A stretch of DNA of 64,000 nt from Sphingomonas sp. (GCA_021732445.1 JAKFUZ010000026.1:32049-96048); one strand, 5' to 3'. Shown: positions 18,681 through 26,488, counted from the first letter of the stretch. The notes: a model not told the origin generated them from the sequence alone. Translations and numbers: made by a program.

Positions 18681-19688
18681 ATGAAGAACCCCGTCGCCAC
18701 CGCCGCGCTGTGCGCGCTGCTCGCCACCTCGCTTCCCGCCGCTTTTGCGCTGACCGAGGCGGCCAAACCAGCACCCGCGCCCGGCGAGATTGTGAACGCC
18801 GCGCCCGAGGCCGACTGGGTGGCGATCGCACCCGATGATCTGCTGGTGATGACGCTTGCCCCTGATCCGCGCGGCGGGGCAGGGCGGACGGGGGAGCGCC
18901 GCATCGTGATCCAACTGATGCCGGCCCCGTTCAGCCAAGGTTGGGTAAGCAACATCCGCAAGCTGGCCGCCGCCCACTGGTGGGACGGGCTGAGCATCAA
19001 CCGGGTGCAGGACAATTATGTCGTGCAATGGGGCGATGCAGGCGGCGGCGACAAGTTGAAGGCCAGGCCGCTGCCAGCGGGGCTGGTGGCGGTGCCCGAG
19101 CGCGACTACACTGTTTCGGCTGACGCTTATCGGCGCGGTGCGAAGGTTTCGCGAAAGAATTGGGCGAACAGAAGCTACCCACCCATCGGGCATGATGATC
19201 CCTATGCGGGCCGAACGACCTATTGGCGCGGATTTCCGTTTGCGTCGGCCTCGGCGTCGGACGGCCCCGCCTGGCCAATCCACTGCTACGGCATGGTCGG
19301 CGTCGGTCGTAATCTATCGCCCGACACGGGTTCGGGTGCCGAACTCTACACCGTCATCGGCCATGCGCCGCGCCATCTGGACCGCAACATTGCGCTGGTC
19401 GGCCGGGTGATCGAGGGGATTGAGCATCTCTCCAGCCTGCCGCGCGGCACCGGTCCGCTGGGCTTTTATGAGCACCCGCAGGAGCGCACCCCTATCATCT
19501 CGGTGCGTCTGGCAAGCGAGCTGCCCAAGGCCGAGCAGCCGCGCTTTACGTATCTTTCCACCGAAAGCGACAGTTTTGCCCGGTACGCCGATGCCCGCGC
19601 CAACCGCCGCGACCCGTTCTTCGTCACGCCGGCCGGGGGCGCCGACATCTGCAACATCCCGGTGCCCGTGCGCAGGGTGCCTGGCTAG
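18681..19688 (+). CDS. Exported cyclophilin-type peptidyl-prolyl isomerase
   Basis: 335 residues with a signal peptide (hydrophobic core ALCALLATSLPAAFA) and a cyclophilin-like domain: RIVIQLMPAPFSQGWVSNI, HWWDGLSINRVQDNYVVQWG in the position of the canonical F-R-Q active-site strand, and CYGMVGVGRN later. It is larger than single-domain cyclophilins. The isomerase fold seems preserved, but several catalytic positions differ from PpiA, so activity is inferred. An ATG at 18669 is an equally possible start. The gene lies between tRNA-Ser and the toxin/immunity pair. Confidence 0.75.
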   Translation: MKNPVATAALCALLATSLPAAFALTEAAKPAPAPGEIVNAAPEADWVAIAPDDLLVMTLAPDPRGGAGRTGERRIVIQLMPAPFSQGWVSNIRKLAAAHWWDGLSINRVQDNYVVQWGDAGGGDKLKARPLPAGLVAVPERDYTVSADAYRRGAKVSRKNWANRSYPPIGHDDPYAGRTTYWRGFPFASASASDGPAWPIHCYGMVGVGRNLSPDTGSGAELYTVIGHAPRHLDRNIALVGRVIEGIEHLSSLPRGTGPLGFYEHPQERTPIISVRLASELPKAEQPRFTYLSTESDSFARYADARANRRDPFFVTPAGGADICNIPVPVRRVPG

Positions 19689-19842
19689 ACGACGGGAGGG
19701 CCGCCCGCCGGCCCTGCCCTGCGCCACTCGCGCCAGCGATTCGCACAGGTGAGGTGCGGGTTCAAACGCGCGGCAATAACCGCCCGTCGCGTACCCGTGC
19801 GCAGGCCTACTCCCGCATCGACATCTCAACAAAGATACTGAA

Positions 19843-20220
19843 TCAGCCGCGCAGCGCCGCCACGAGGGCGATGCGGTTGTCCGGCGTGATCGCCCAGCGG
19901 GCGGCATCGTCATATTCGAAGGTGAGCCGCATCTGCATGTCGGCGCGGTTGATTTGCAACAGGCAGCTCACCCAGCCGGGCTTGCCCTCAACCAGGGTTG
20001 CGGCATGAAAATCGGGGACGAGATCGTCAAATTCTTCGTCCGGCAGAAAGGGTGTCGCCTCGTCATCGCCCTCGGCATAACACAGGCCCGACACGCTCCA
20101 GCCACCATCCACTATCACCACCACCGCCAGGCTGGACCAATCCTCATTCTCCAGCGCTTCGCTGCCGACAATAATGCCGCCAAGCTCAGCGAGCAGTTCG
20201 TTTGCGCGTTCCTGTTCCAT
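19843..20220 (-). CDS. YezG/DUF600-like putative immunity protein
   Basis: 125 residues, acidic, no signal peptide. The pattern matches the YezG (DUF600) immunity family: an N-terminal helix ending near GSEALENEDWSSL, a beta-strand VVVIVDGG, an acidic centre FLPDEEFDDLVPDF, then PGWVSCLLQINRAD and MRLTFEYDDAARW, like the W-x-x-L-T-F...F-D-Y-D end of that family. In Bacillus subtilis YezG protects against YeeF, whose toxic domain is the same nuclease class as the upstream neighbour here. It begins 32 bases after the toxin stop on the same strand, the usual toxin-then-immunity order. Assignment rests on pattern and context. Confidence 0.65.
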   Translation of the reverse strand: MEQERANELLAELGGIIVGSEALENEDWSSLAVVVIVDGGWSVSGLCYAEGDDEATPFLPDEEFDDLVPDFHAATLVEGKPGWVSCLLQINRADMQMRLTFEYDDAARWAITPDNRIALVAALRG

Positions 20221-20252
20221 TATGCTACTTTCATGCTGGCCGACGGGGTGGG

Positions 20253-21497
20253 CTAGGGCAACAGCTGCTTTATTTTGGCCTTCGGCAAGCGGTTGTAAAC
20301 AGCCGATGCATCGTTCGCGAACGACTTGCTGACGGTGTGCACCACCTTGCCGGTTTTCGGGTCAGTCGCGGTGTAAGCCACCCTCAATATTGGCGGACGC
20401 CCGGCATTATGCGCGCCACCGCCGACCAGCTTGACCGACAGCTTCACCTCCGCGCCCGCCTCTGCAAAGGCAGCGATTTCGTTTTCCAGCTTCTTATAGG
20501 CGCTAACATTGAAGGTGCCGTTTTGCGGGAACAGATTTTTCGGGCCTTGCTCCTTGAAGAATCGATAGCCAAGAATATGGCCACCTTCGTCGCCCGCCTT
20601 GCCGCTTTTGCCAACAAGCGTAGCTGCCGCTGTCTCGGCCGAAGCCCGGTTGCCGCCCTTGAACACCTGCCGGATGGTCGCGGTAACTTCGATGGGGCGC
20701 CCGTCAGCGCCGAGCTTCCAGGTGGCCTCGTTCAGGCCGACCTTCCGCGAAATTGTTGCGACCTTGCCCGCCAGCTTCGTCCCCACGCCAAGAACGCCGT
20801 CGATCTGCCGCTTCACCGATTTGAGCGAGGCATCAAGCTCGCGGGACACGCGGCTGACCGGCAATTGCCCGATCAGGTCGCTGATCGCCTTCAGCGCCGG
20901 GCTGACTGCCTTTTTGAACGCGGGGTTGGTCGCGGCAAGCTCAACTGTTTCCGACACAGTTTTAAGCCATTTGCCAACACGCGTTACCTTGAGCGCATCG
21001 CCTGCATAGGGCAGGGCCGCGCTTGCCGCAGAAACCAGCGCCCCGCGCCAGTCCCCTGTCGCCGCCGAAAACAGGCCGCTCAACACGTCACTCGTGGGCG
21101 TGGGGTCGATGATGCCGGCCAAATCGAGCGATAACTGGCCCAGGTTGAGCAACGTCTTTGTGATGTCGGGCGCCGCCTTCGCCGCGGCGCCGCGGGCGGC
21201 CGAGACCGGGCCAGCGACCTGCACGGCATTGAGGTCGCGGCCGAAATTCAGGCCAGGTCCGCCGCCCCCGCCGTCAAGCACCCGCGCGAGTTCGCCGCGC
21301 TGCACCGGGGTGAGCCCGGCCTCGATGCTGGCGCGCAATGCCGACTGACCGGCGGGATCGGCATAAGCCCCCAGCGTCAGCCGGGTGACCGCATCGTCAA
21401 GCGCTCCATTGCCAAATTGCGGGCGGAAAGCGTCAGCGGCGCCTGAAGGCGGCGCCAATCGGCCGATATCCAACGCCAGATTTGCCGATATCGCCAT
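20253..21497 (-). CDS. Putative secreted nuclease toxin (Endonuclease_NS_2-like C-terminal domain)
   Basis: 414 residues in three parts. Residues 1-80 are Ala/Ser/Pro-containing with no Sec signal, as expected of a type III substrate N-terminus. Residues about 120-240 form an Ala/Gly-rich hydrophobic linker (DPTPTSDVLSGLFSAATGDW, then PYAGDALKVTRVGKWL) like the pre-toxin regions of polymorphic toxins. Residues about 255-400 match DNA/RNA non-specific endonucleases of the NS_2 class, with GDEGGHILGYRFF (Asp303, His307), NLFPQN and a C-terminal beta region containing GRPPILRVAYT. There is no LXG, PAAR, VgrG or CDI N-terminus. It is co-oriented with and downstream of the T3SS export-gate operon. 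Delivery by the T3SS is inferred. Confidence 0.7.
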   Translation of the reverse strand: MAISANLALDIGRLAPPSGAADAFRPQFGNGALDDAVTRLTLGAYADPAGQSALRASIEAGLTPVQRGELARVLDGGGGGPGLNFGRDLNAVQVAGPVSAARGAAAKAAPDITKTLLNLGQLSLDLAGIIDPTPTSDVLSGLFSAATGDWRGALVSAASAALPYAGDALKVTRVGKWLKTVSETVELAATNPAFKKAVSPALKAISDLIGQLPVSRVSRELDASLKSVKRQIDGVLGVGTKLAGKVATISRKVGLNEATWKLGADGRPIEVTATIRQVFKGGNRASAETAAATLVGKSGKAGDEGGHILGYRFFKEQGPKNLFPQNGTFNVSAYKKLENEIAAFAEAGAEVKLSVKLVGGGAHNAGRPPILRVAYTATDPKTGKVVHTVSKSFANDASAVYNRLPKAKIKQLLP

Positions 21498-21533
21498 TGC
21501 ACCCGCTCCGCAAACTTCTGAGGTGACAACAGG

Positions 21534-21562
21534 ATAATCGACCGGCCAGCGGCTGTCGGTAA
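21534..21562 (-). promoter_or_regulatory. Possible promoter of the toxin/immunity pair
   Basis: On the minus strand TTACCG (21562-21557), a 17-base spacer and GATTAT (21539-21534), 36 bases before the toxin ATG. Both boxes are imperfect. If real, the pair could be expressed apart from the T3SS operon upstream. Confidence 0.3.
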
Positions 21563-21610
21563 GCGGATCGACTAGGCGCCGCTAACCGGATTGATTATGG
21601 TGCGCGCCGG

Positions 21611-21970
21611 CTATTCAAGCGGGTGGAACAGCAACCCCGCCAGGCTGACCAAACCGCGCATTCCATCCACCTCGAGCTTGCGGATGACGTTGTTGCAATG
21701 CACGCGCACCGTATTCTCGGTAATCGCGAGCAGCGTCGCAATATCGGCATTGGACCGGCCCCAGCCCAAAAACCTGACGACCGCAGCCTCGGCGCGCGTC
21801 AATCCCTGCAATGGCGCGATGAAGCTGAGCGGCACACGCGTGCCACCAACAGTGAACTCGCCGATGGAGATCAGGCTCTTGTCGCTGCGCTCGGCCCGGC
21901 GCAGCAGCTCGATCAGCCCGCGAATTTCCTCGGTGTCATTGGACTGCGCGGCGGTCATGGCCGTGTTCAT
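21611..21970 (-). CDS. Small LuxR-type regulator of the T3SS locus
   Basis: 119 residues. The C-terminal 65 form a LuxR/GerE helix-turn-helix (LTRAEAAVVRFLGWGRSNAD, then TENTVRVHCNNVIRKLEV), close to the canonical LT-x-x-E...NTV-x-x-H...KL pattern. The N-terminal 50 residues are helical and too short for a receiver or autoinducer domain. Its ATG overlaps the sctT stop by four bases, so it is made together with the export gate. A role in controlling the T3SS operons or the toxin is likely, but the sequence does not show which. Confidence 0.85.
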   Translation of the reverse strand: MNTAMTAAQSNDTEEIRGLIELLRRAERSDKSLISIGEFTVGGTRVPLSFIAPLQGLTRAEAAVVRFLGWGRSNADIATLLAITENTVRVHCNNVIRKLEVDGMRGLVSLAGLLFHPLE

Positions 21971-22773
21971 CGCGCCAGTTGCGTCAGCACGCCGGCCGCC
22001 ACCAGCGCCCTTTCCGACAGATCGTGCAGCACGACATCGACCAGCACCGGCACCATCGGGATGAGCATCAGCACGGCAAGCGCGGATTTTATCGGCGCGG
22101 CAAGCGCAAAAACATTTAATTGCTGTGCAAATCTATTGACCAGCCCCAACCCTGCATCGGCGACATAAAGCACCACCAGAAACGGCCCCGAAAGCAGCAC
22201 TGCAAGCACGAAAAACCGACCAAACTCAGCCTCGAAAAATCCCGCTTTGGCCATACCAAGCCCCGGCACAGCCGCCTGCAACGGCCACAGCGCATAGCTT
22301 TGCATCACGGCGCCGACCAGCACGGTAATGCCGCCGGCGCCGACAAACACGTAATTGCTCAGCCGGGCGAAAAAGCCGCCGGTGACGCTCGTCTGGAACC
22401 CGCCGACGGGGACAGCCAATTGCGCGCTCGTCGCCCCGATCTTGTTGTCGATCAATTCACCCGCCGACGTCATCGCCCACAGGATCGTGCCGAAGAACAG
22501 GCCGATCGTGCCCCCCGCCAGTGCCTCCTTGGCGAACAGCGCTGCCCAGCCGACCGGGGTCAGCGCCTGTACATCGGGGGGCATCTGCAAAGAAAAGGCG
22601 ATCAGGCCAAAGGTAAAGATCAAGCTGTTGCGCACTGTTGCCGGCATTACTTCGTCAGAAAATATCGGCACGAGTGCAAAAGCGGTCGCAAACCGGGTGG
22701 CGACCAGGCCAACCAGCAACAGTTGCTGCAACCACGGGATGGCGCCCAGCAATGATCCACCCGGCGCCGCCAT
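21967..22773 (-). CDS. sctT: T3SS export gate protein SctT (FliR/YscT family)
   Basis: Inner-membrane export-gate subunit with about six hydrophobic helices. Family features are VATRFATAFALVPIFSDEVM near the N-terminus, GELIDNKIGATSAQLA, and YVADAGLGLVNRFAQQLNVF towards the C-terminus. With SctR5 and SctS4 it forms the pseudo-helical pore on top of the needle base. ATG 22773 overlaps the sctS stop (TGATG); a GTG one codon upstream is an alternative. 268 residues is normal. Confidence 0.93.
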   Translation of the reverse strand: MAAPGGSLLGAIPWLQQLLLVGLVATRFATAFALVPIFSDEVMPATVRNSLIFTFGLIAFSLQMPPDVQALTPVGWAALFAKEALAGGTIGLFFGTILWAMTSAGELIDNKIGATSAQLAVPVGGFQTSVTGGFFARLSNYVFVGAGGITVLVGAVMQSYALWPLQAAVPGLGMAKAGFFEAEFGRFFVLAVLLSGPFLVVLYVADAGLGLVNRFAQQLNVFALAAPIKSALAVLMLIPMVPVLVDVVLHDLSERALVAAGVLTQLAR

Positions 22774-23042
22774 CACCGCCCGACCAAGCCGGCAAAGCCG
22801 GAAAATATATCATCTGTAAAAGCAAGCAACGAGCCGGCCAGCAGCGATATCGTTAAAAATATGGTGAGGACCACGCCAAGAAATTTCACCATATATTGAA
22901 ATGTCTGCTCCTGTACCTGAGTGGCCGCTTGCAGCACGGCGACAATCAATCCGAGCGCAGAGGCTACGATGATGGGCGGCGCCGACAATATCAGGACGAG
23001 CCACAGCGCCTGAATGGTCAATCCAATAACGGCGCTGCTCAT
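22773..23042 (-). CDS. sctS: T3SS export gate protein SctS (FliQ/YscS family)
   Basis: 89 residues, two hydrophobic hairpin helices, with LILSAPPIIVASALGLIVAV and QAATQVQEQTFQYMVKFLGV. The QAxTQxQEQT loop is diagnostic of the FliQ/SctS family. Small export-gate subunit acting in the inner membrane with SctR and SctT. It starts nine bases after the sctR stop. Confidence 0.95.
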   Translation of the reverse strand: MSSAVIGLTIQALWLVLILSAPPIIVASALGLIVAVLQAATQVQEQTFQYMVKFLGVVLTIFLTISLLAGSLLAFTDDIFSGFAGLVGR

Positions 23043-23051
23043 GACGACCGA

Positions 23052-23711
23052 TCACGCATAAGACAATACCAGCCCGTGCGCGAGTTTTACCCATCCATCG
23101 ACAAGCACAAACAACAATATTTTGAACGGCAGCGAAATGGTTGTTGGCGACAGCATCTGCATCCCCATTGCCTGCAAAATATTGGCGATGACGAGATCAA
23201 TCACCAAAAATGGCAGAAATATTAGAAAACCAATCTCGAAGGCGACCTTTAGCTCGCGAACCACGAATGCCGGAATAGCAATGACAAAGTCGCGCTCCGA
23301 AAGCGCAGCGACCCGCGCGGGATCACCGATGCGGCGCTGTGTGGCCAGAAAAAATATCCGTTCGCGCGGATCGCTGTGCTTGAGCAAAAAGGCACGCAGC
23401 GGCTCTTTCGCCCGGTCGACACTGTCAAACAACTGGCCGGCCCGCGTGTCGACATCGGCGGCGCTCTCGATACCGGCCTGCTGGGCCATCGCGCTCAGCG
23501 TCGGATACATAACGAACACGCTCAGCACCAAAGCGATGCCGTTCAGAACGATATTGGGTGGCACCTGCTGCACGCCCAGCGCGTTGCGAACCAGGCTGAG
23601 CACGACGACAATCTTGGTGAAAGACGTGACCATGACCGCAAAGAACGGAACGAGCGCCAGCAGCACGACCGTAACCAGCGCGGTGCCCGGCGTGAAGGTT
23701 GAAAGGTCCAC
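23052..23711 (-). CDS. sctR: T3SS export gate protein SctR (FliP/YscR family)
   Basis: Five-copy subunit of the export gate. FFAVMVTSFTKIVVVLSLVR near the N-terminus and IPAFVVRELKVAFEIGFLIF in the C-terminal half are the two family signatures, followed by MGMQMLSPTTISLPFKILLF. There is no cleavable signal peptide of the kind seen in flagellar FliP. It starts at GTG just after the sctQ stop. 219 residues is typical of SctR. Confidence 0.95.
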   Translation of the reverse strand: MDLSTFTPGTALVTVVLLALVPFFAVMVTSFTKIVVVLSLVRNALGVQQVPPNIVLNGIALVLSVFVMYPTLSAMAQQAGIESAADVDTRAGQLFDSVDRAKEPLRAFLLKHSDPRERIFFLATQRRIGDPARVAALSERDFVIAIPAFVVRELKVAFEIGFLIFLPFLVIDLVIANILQAMGMQMLSPTTISLPFKILLFVLVDGWVKLAHGLVLSYA

Positions 23712-23712
23712 C

Positions 23713-24105
23713 TTATTGCTCCGCGGCCGACAAATCGCCCGCCGCCAAGGCCGCCAGCCTGCTGATCATCACCGCGTGCGCGTCCCCCACCCTGACGAAA
23801 TGGCCATAGGCGATCGCCCGGCCACCTACGGTGATCGACACCTCCGCCTGGTCTACCAAATGATCGAGCATCATCACGCAGCCAGGCGCCAACGCCGCGA
23901 GTTCGGCAAAGGGCACCAGCCGCTCACCCAGGCCGATTGCGGTCGGCACCGCGAACGCGGCCAGCCGCTCGGAAGGCGTCACTCCTGCCCCGCCCTTGCA
24001 AGGCTCGGTGGCACCGGCGAGACTCGCGACGGCATCGGGGCCAGGCGCCGTCGGCGTGCCGGCCGGCGGACCCGGTTGCTCCTGCGGTGCAACAACCATC
24101 GGCAT
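23713..24105 (-). CDS. Probable internal translation product SctQ-C
   Basis: Within sctQ, codon 268 is ATG (24105), preceded by a strong AGGAG (24118-24114) at an eight-base spacing, better than the start signals of most genes nearby. Translation from here would give 130 residues: the Pro-rich linker plus the whole SpoA2 domain. Yersinia YscQ, Shigella Spa33 and Salmonella SsaQ all produce such a C-terminal product, which joins the full-length protein in the sorting platform. The product is inferred from this signal. Confidence 0.55.
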   Translation of the reverse strand: MPMVVAPQEQPGPPAGTPTAPGPDAVASLAGATEPCKGGAGVTPSERLAAFAVPTAIGLGERLVPFAELAALAPGCVMMLDHLVDQAEVSITVGGRAIAYGHFVRVGDAHAVMISRLAALAAGDLSAAEQ

Positions 24106-24906
24106 GGGAACATCTCCTGAAGTAGCGCTAGCCAGCGCGGCCCAACCGCATGTGAAGCGGGCCGTGACCGGATCGAACCGGCCCGAGGCCATCGCGCCGC
24201 CGGGGCCTATCAGGCTGGCGCTGACCGCCCCCGGCCCGACCACTAACAAATCGCCTTTGGCAAGGCTCGCCGCCGTCGCAATCGGCAGCCGGGGCCCGGC
24301 CACGACAAGGGCGACCGGGACCGGCACTCGGGAAGCCAGAAGCGACGGCTGTTCAAAAACCGCATCAGCCCCCGCCGGTTGCGCCGCCAGCGCAATATCA
24401 TGCGGCAAGATGAGCGTGATTTCGGTCGCCAAAATCACGTCGCCCGCACAGCTCAGCCGCACTTCAACCGACACCGCATTGTGGTGCTCAAAATCGCCGG
24501 GAAGCGGCGCAATCGCGACAGGTTCAAGAATGAGTCCAAGCCGCTGTTCAAGCGCCACAAGGACGGGCTCCAGCCCGTCCAGTGCCGCAAGCGCTGCCCC
24601 TGGCTCGGCATCGTCAACCACGATCGGCAGGCCGGCCACCCGGCCAACCCGCAATGCCGCGCCATTGGCCATCCAGATCAGCGGCGGCATGGACGCAACT
24701 GGCGCGACGGTCGCCAGCCTCCATATTGCCGGCTGGCCATTGACTGAAAGCGCCGCAAGCCGCCCCCCAATCATGCGCCGCAGCCGGCCCATCGCGGTGC
24801 TCATTTCCGCCACGTCGCACAATATCGAGGCGTCGCCATCATCGGCCGGCGAAGCCACGTCGCGCGCGCCAGCCAGCGCCACGGCCATCACATCGTGTAC
24901 GGACAT
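23713..24906 (-). CDS. sctQ: T3SS sorting-platform protein SctQ (two SpoA domains)
   Basis: 397-residue cytoplasmic C-ring/sorting-platform subunit. The N-terminal half is family-poor, as usual. SpoA1 lies near residues 193-257 (VPVPVALVVAGPRLPI...LAKGDLLVVGPG) and SpoA2 near 325-393 (GERLVPFAELAALAPGCVMM...SITVGGRAIAYGHFVRVGDA). A Pro-rich linker (about 265-300) joins them. It binds SctK and SctL-SctN to organise substrates. Its start overlaps the stop of the FliO-like gene (TGATG). An internal start before SpoA2 is described separately. Confidence 0.85.
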   Translation of the reverse strand: MSVHDVMAVALAGARDVASPADDGDASILCDVAEMSTAMGRLRRMIGGRLAALSVNGQPAIWRLATVAPVASMPPLIWMANGAALRVGRVAGLPIVVDDAEPGAALAALDGLEPVLVALEQRLGLILEPVAIAPLPGDFEHHNAVSVEVRLSCAGDVILATEITLILPHDIALAAQPAGADAVFEQPSLLASRVPVPVALVVAGPRLPIATAASLAKGDLLVVGPGAVSASLIGPGGAMASGRFDPVTARFTCGWAALASATSGDVPMPMVVAPQEQPGPPAGTPTAPGPDAVASLAGATEPCKGGAGVTPSERLAAFAVPTAIGLGERLVPFAELAALAPGCVMMLDHLVDQAEVSITVGGRAIAYGHFVRVGDAHAVMISRLAALAAGDLSAAEQ

Positions 24907-25199
24907 CAGCCGATGTCCTGCCGGGCCGGCCAGCGCGCGATCAGCGTCACGCTTCCGGCGCTGACGCCAACCAGCAACCGCTCACCCTCAGCCTCAATCA
25001 GCGCAACCCGCTCGCGCGGCCCAAGCGGCAAAGCCCGGATAAAGCGCAGCGGGCGGGGGCCTTCGACGCCTGCCGAGTCGCCAAAACTGCGATCCTGGAT
25101 TTTCTTGAGCATCAAGATGACGATCCAGGCAAGGCCCAGCACCACCGCCAGCGACACGACTGTAACAATCAACGCCGAAAAAAAACCTGCCCAGCCCAT
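24906..25199 (-). CDS. FliO-like protein in the T3SS operon
   Basis: 97 residues: one N-terminal membrane helix (FFSALIVTVVSLAVVLGLAW) and a small cytoplasmic domain with RFIRALPLGPRERVALIEAE and LLVGVSAGSVTLI. This is the FliO signature (LGPRERxxLVE...LLLGVTPGQVxLL). FliO assists assembly of the FliP ring in flagella and is normally absent from non-flagellar T3SS. ATG 25199 overlaps the sctU stop by one base and the gene's own stop overlaps sctQ, so it is embedded in the operon. An upstream ATG (25253) lies inside sctU. Confidence 0.8.
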   Translation of the reverse strand: MGWAGFFSALIVTVVSLAVVLGLAWIVILMLKKIQDRSFGDSAGVEGPRPLRFIRALPLGPRERVALIEAEGERLLVGVSAGSVTLIARWPARQDIG

Positions 25200-26320
25200 C
25201 ACCCACGCTCCTGAAACATCGCGGTTTCGCCGCGCCGGGCGCGCTCGGCCCAAAGGATGATTTCGGCAATGGCATCAAACATTTCTTCAGGAACGATCTC
25301 CCCAATCTCGCCCCGGCTCCACAGGCGCCGGGCGGTGGCGACATGGCGGATGATCGGCACATTCGCCTGTTCAGCAGCCGCCCGCATCGCAGCGGCCGTT
25401 TCGCCCTCGCCTTTGCCGGAGATGACCGGCACCGGCGTCTCCTCGCCGTCATAGGCAAGCGCGATTGCCAGGTGCGTGGGGTTCACCAGCAAGGCGTGGG
25501 CCTGCCCGGCCGCACCGATGTTATTCTGGCTGGCCCATTCCTGGTGCAGCGAGCGCCGCTGCGACTTCAGCTGCGGGTCTCCTTCGGAATCCTTATATTC
25601 GTTTTTGATATCGCGGCGGCTCATCCGCATTTTCTTCAAGAACCGGTGACGGGAATAGAACCAGTCGGCGGCCGCAACGAATGCAAATATCGCCCCGGTC
25701 GTGCCCAGCAGCAGCACGCTTTCATCGCGCACGACCGCGAAAAGGAGCGTCGCGATTTGCGGCCCGCCGCTGCCGTCAACGTCCCACGCCGCCGGGGTTA
25801 CAAATCCGCGACCCTGGCGCGCTGCCGCCACGACGAAATACGCCGCGATGCAGCCAAGCACGATTGCCTTGACCGTCGATTTGGCGATTTCAACGAGGCT
25901 ATCAAGGCCGATCATCCGCTTGAAGCCATTCATGATATTGAGGTTGTCGAACTTGAACTTGAGCTTCTCGGTCGTAAAAATCGCGCCGATTTGAAAATAC
26001 TCCGCGGCCATGCCGAGCAAGGCCGCCGGCAACAGGCACAAAAACGCCGACTGTACGACGAGCCAGCCGCTGCGCGTGGCGATTTCTGTGAGCGCCGCGT
26101 CAAATGGCATCGCCATCGCCAGACCAACCGAGCGGCTGGCGAGGTCGGCAAGGGCGGGCCCGATGATGCTGCTGGATGCTGTGATCAGCACTGCCCACAT
26201 CAACGTCGACGCCGCCAGACCCACGTCCCTGGATTTTGCGACATCGCCCTTTTTACGCGCATCCTGGAGGCGCTTGGGGGTAGGCTGTTCGGTTTTGTCG
26301 CTACTATCTTTTTCAGCCAT
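25199..26320 (-). CDS. sctU: T3SS export switch protein SctU (FlhB/YscU family)
   Basis: 373 residues. N-terminal KTEQPTPKRLQDARKKGDV is the family hallmark; four membrane helices follow, then the cytoplasmic autoprotease domain with the NPTH cleavage motif at about residues 280-283 (LLVNPTHLAIAL). Self-cleavage there switches export from needle to later substrates. ATG 26320 has GAGAA eight bases upstream; an ATG four codons earlier is less good. It is the first gene of the leftward operon. Confidence 0.95.
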   Translation of the reverse strand: MAEKDSSDKTEQPTPKRLQDARKKGDVAKSRDVGLAASTLMWAVLITASSSIIGPALADLASRSVGLAMAMPFDAALTEIATRSGWLVVQSAFLCLLPAALLGMAAEYFQIGAIFTTEKLKFKFDNLNIMNGFKRMIGLDSLVEIAKSTVKAIVLGCIAAYFVVAAARQGRGFVTPAAWDVDGSGGPQIATLLFAVVRDESVLLLGTTGAIFAFVAAADWFYSRHRFLKKMRMSRRDIKNEYKDSEGDPQLKSQRRSLHQEWASQNNIGAAGQAHALLVNPTHLAIALAYDGEETPVPVISGKGEGETAAAMRAAAEQANVPIIRHVATARRLWSRGEIGEIVPEEMFDAIAEIILWAERARRGETAMFQERG

Positions 26321-26482
26321 CACATTTCTCAAATATTTCCGACAAATACCGTGGCCGTCAGTATCGCTGACATGAAGCAGATCAATAAATCATGCTCAAA
26401 ATAAAATATAGTTATTCCTAATCAAAATCGTCATCATTAAATAAAATCGCACAGTTCAGACGGCGCCATAGCATTGCAAGTC

Positions 26483-26488
26483 ATTATA
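26483..26488 (-). promoter_or_regulatory. Perfect -10 hexamer (TATAAT) facing sctU
   Basis: Minus-strand TATAAT about 160 bases upstream of the sctU ATG, in an AT-rich stretch. No consensus -35 is seen at 16-18 bases, so it may need an activator. Confidence 0.35.

Noticed and set aside
20253..21497. The toxin as a T6SS, T7SS or CDI effector
   Set aside because: No LXG, WXG, PAAR, VgrG, RHS or TpsA-like region is present, and no genes of those systems occur in the window.
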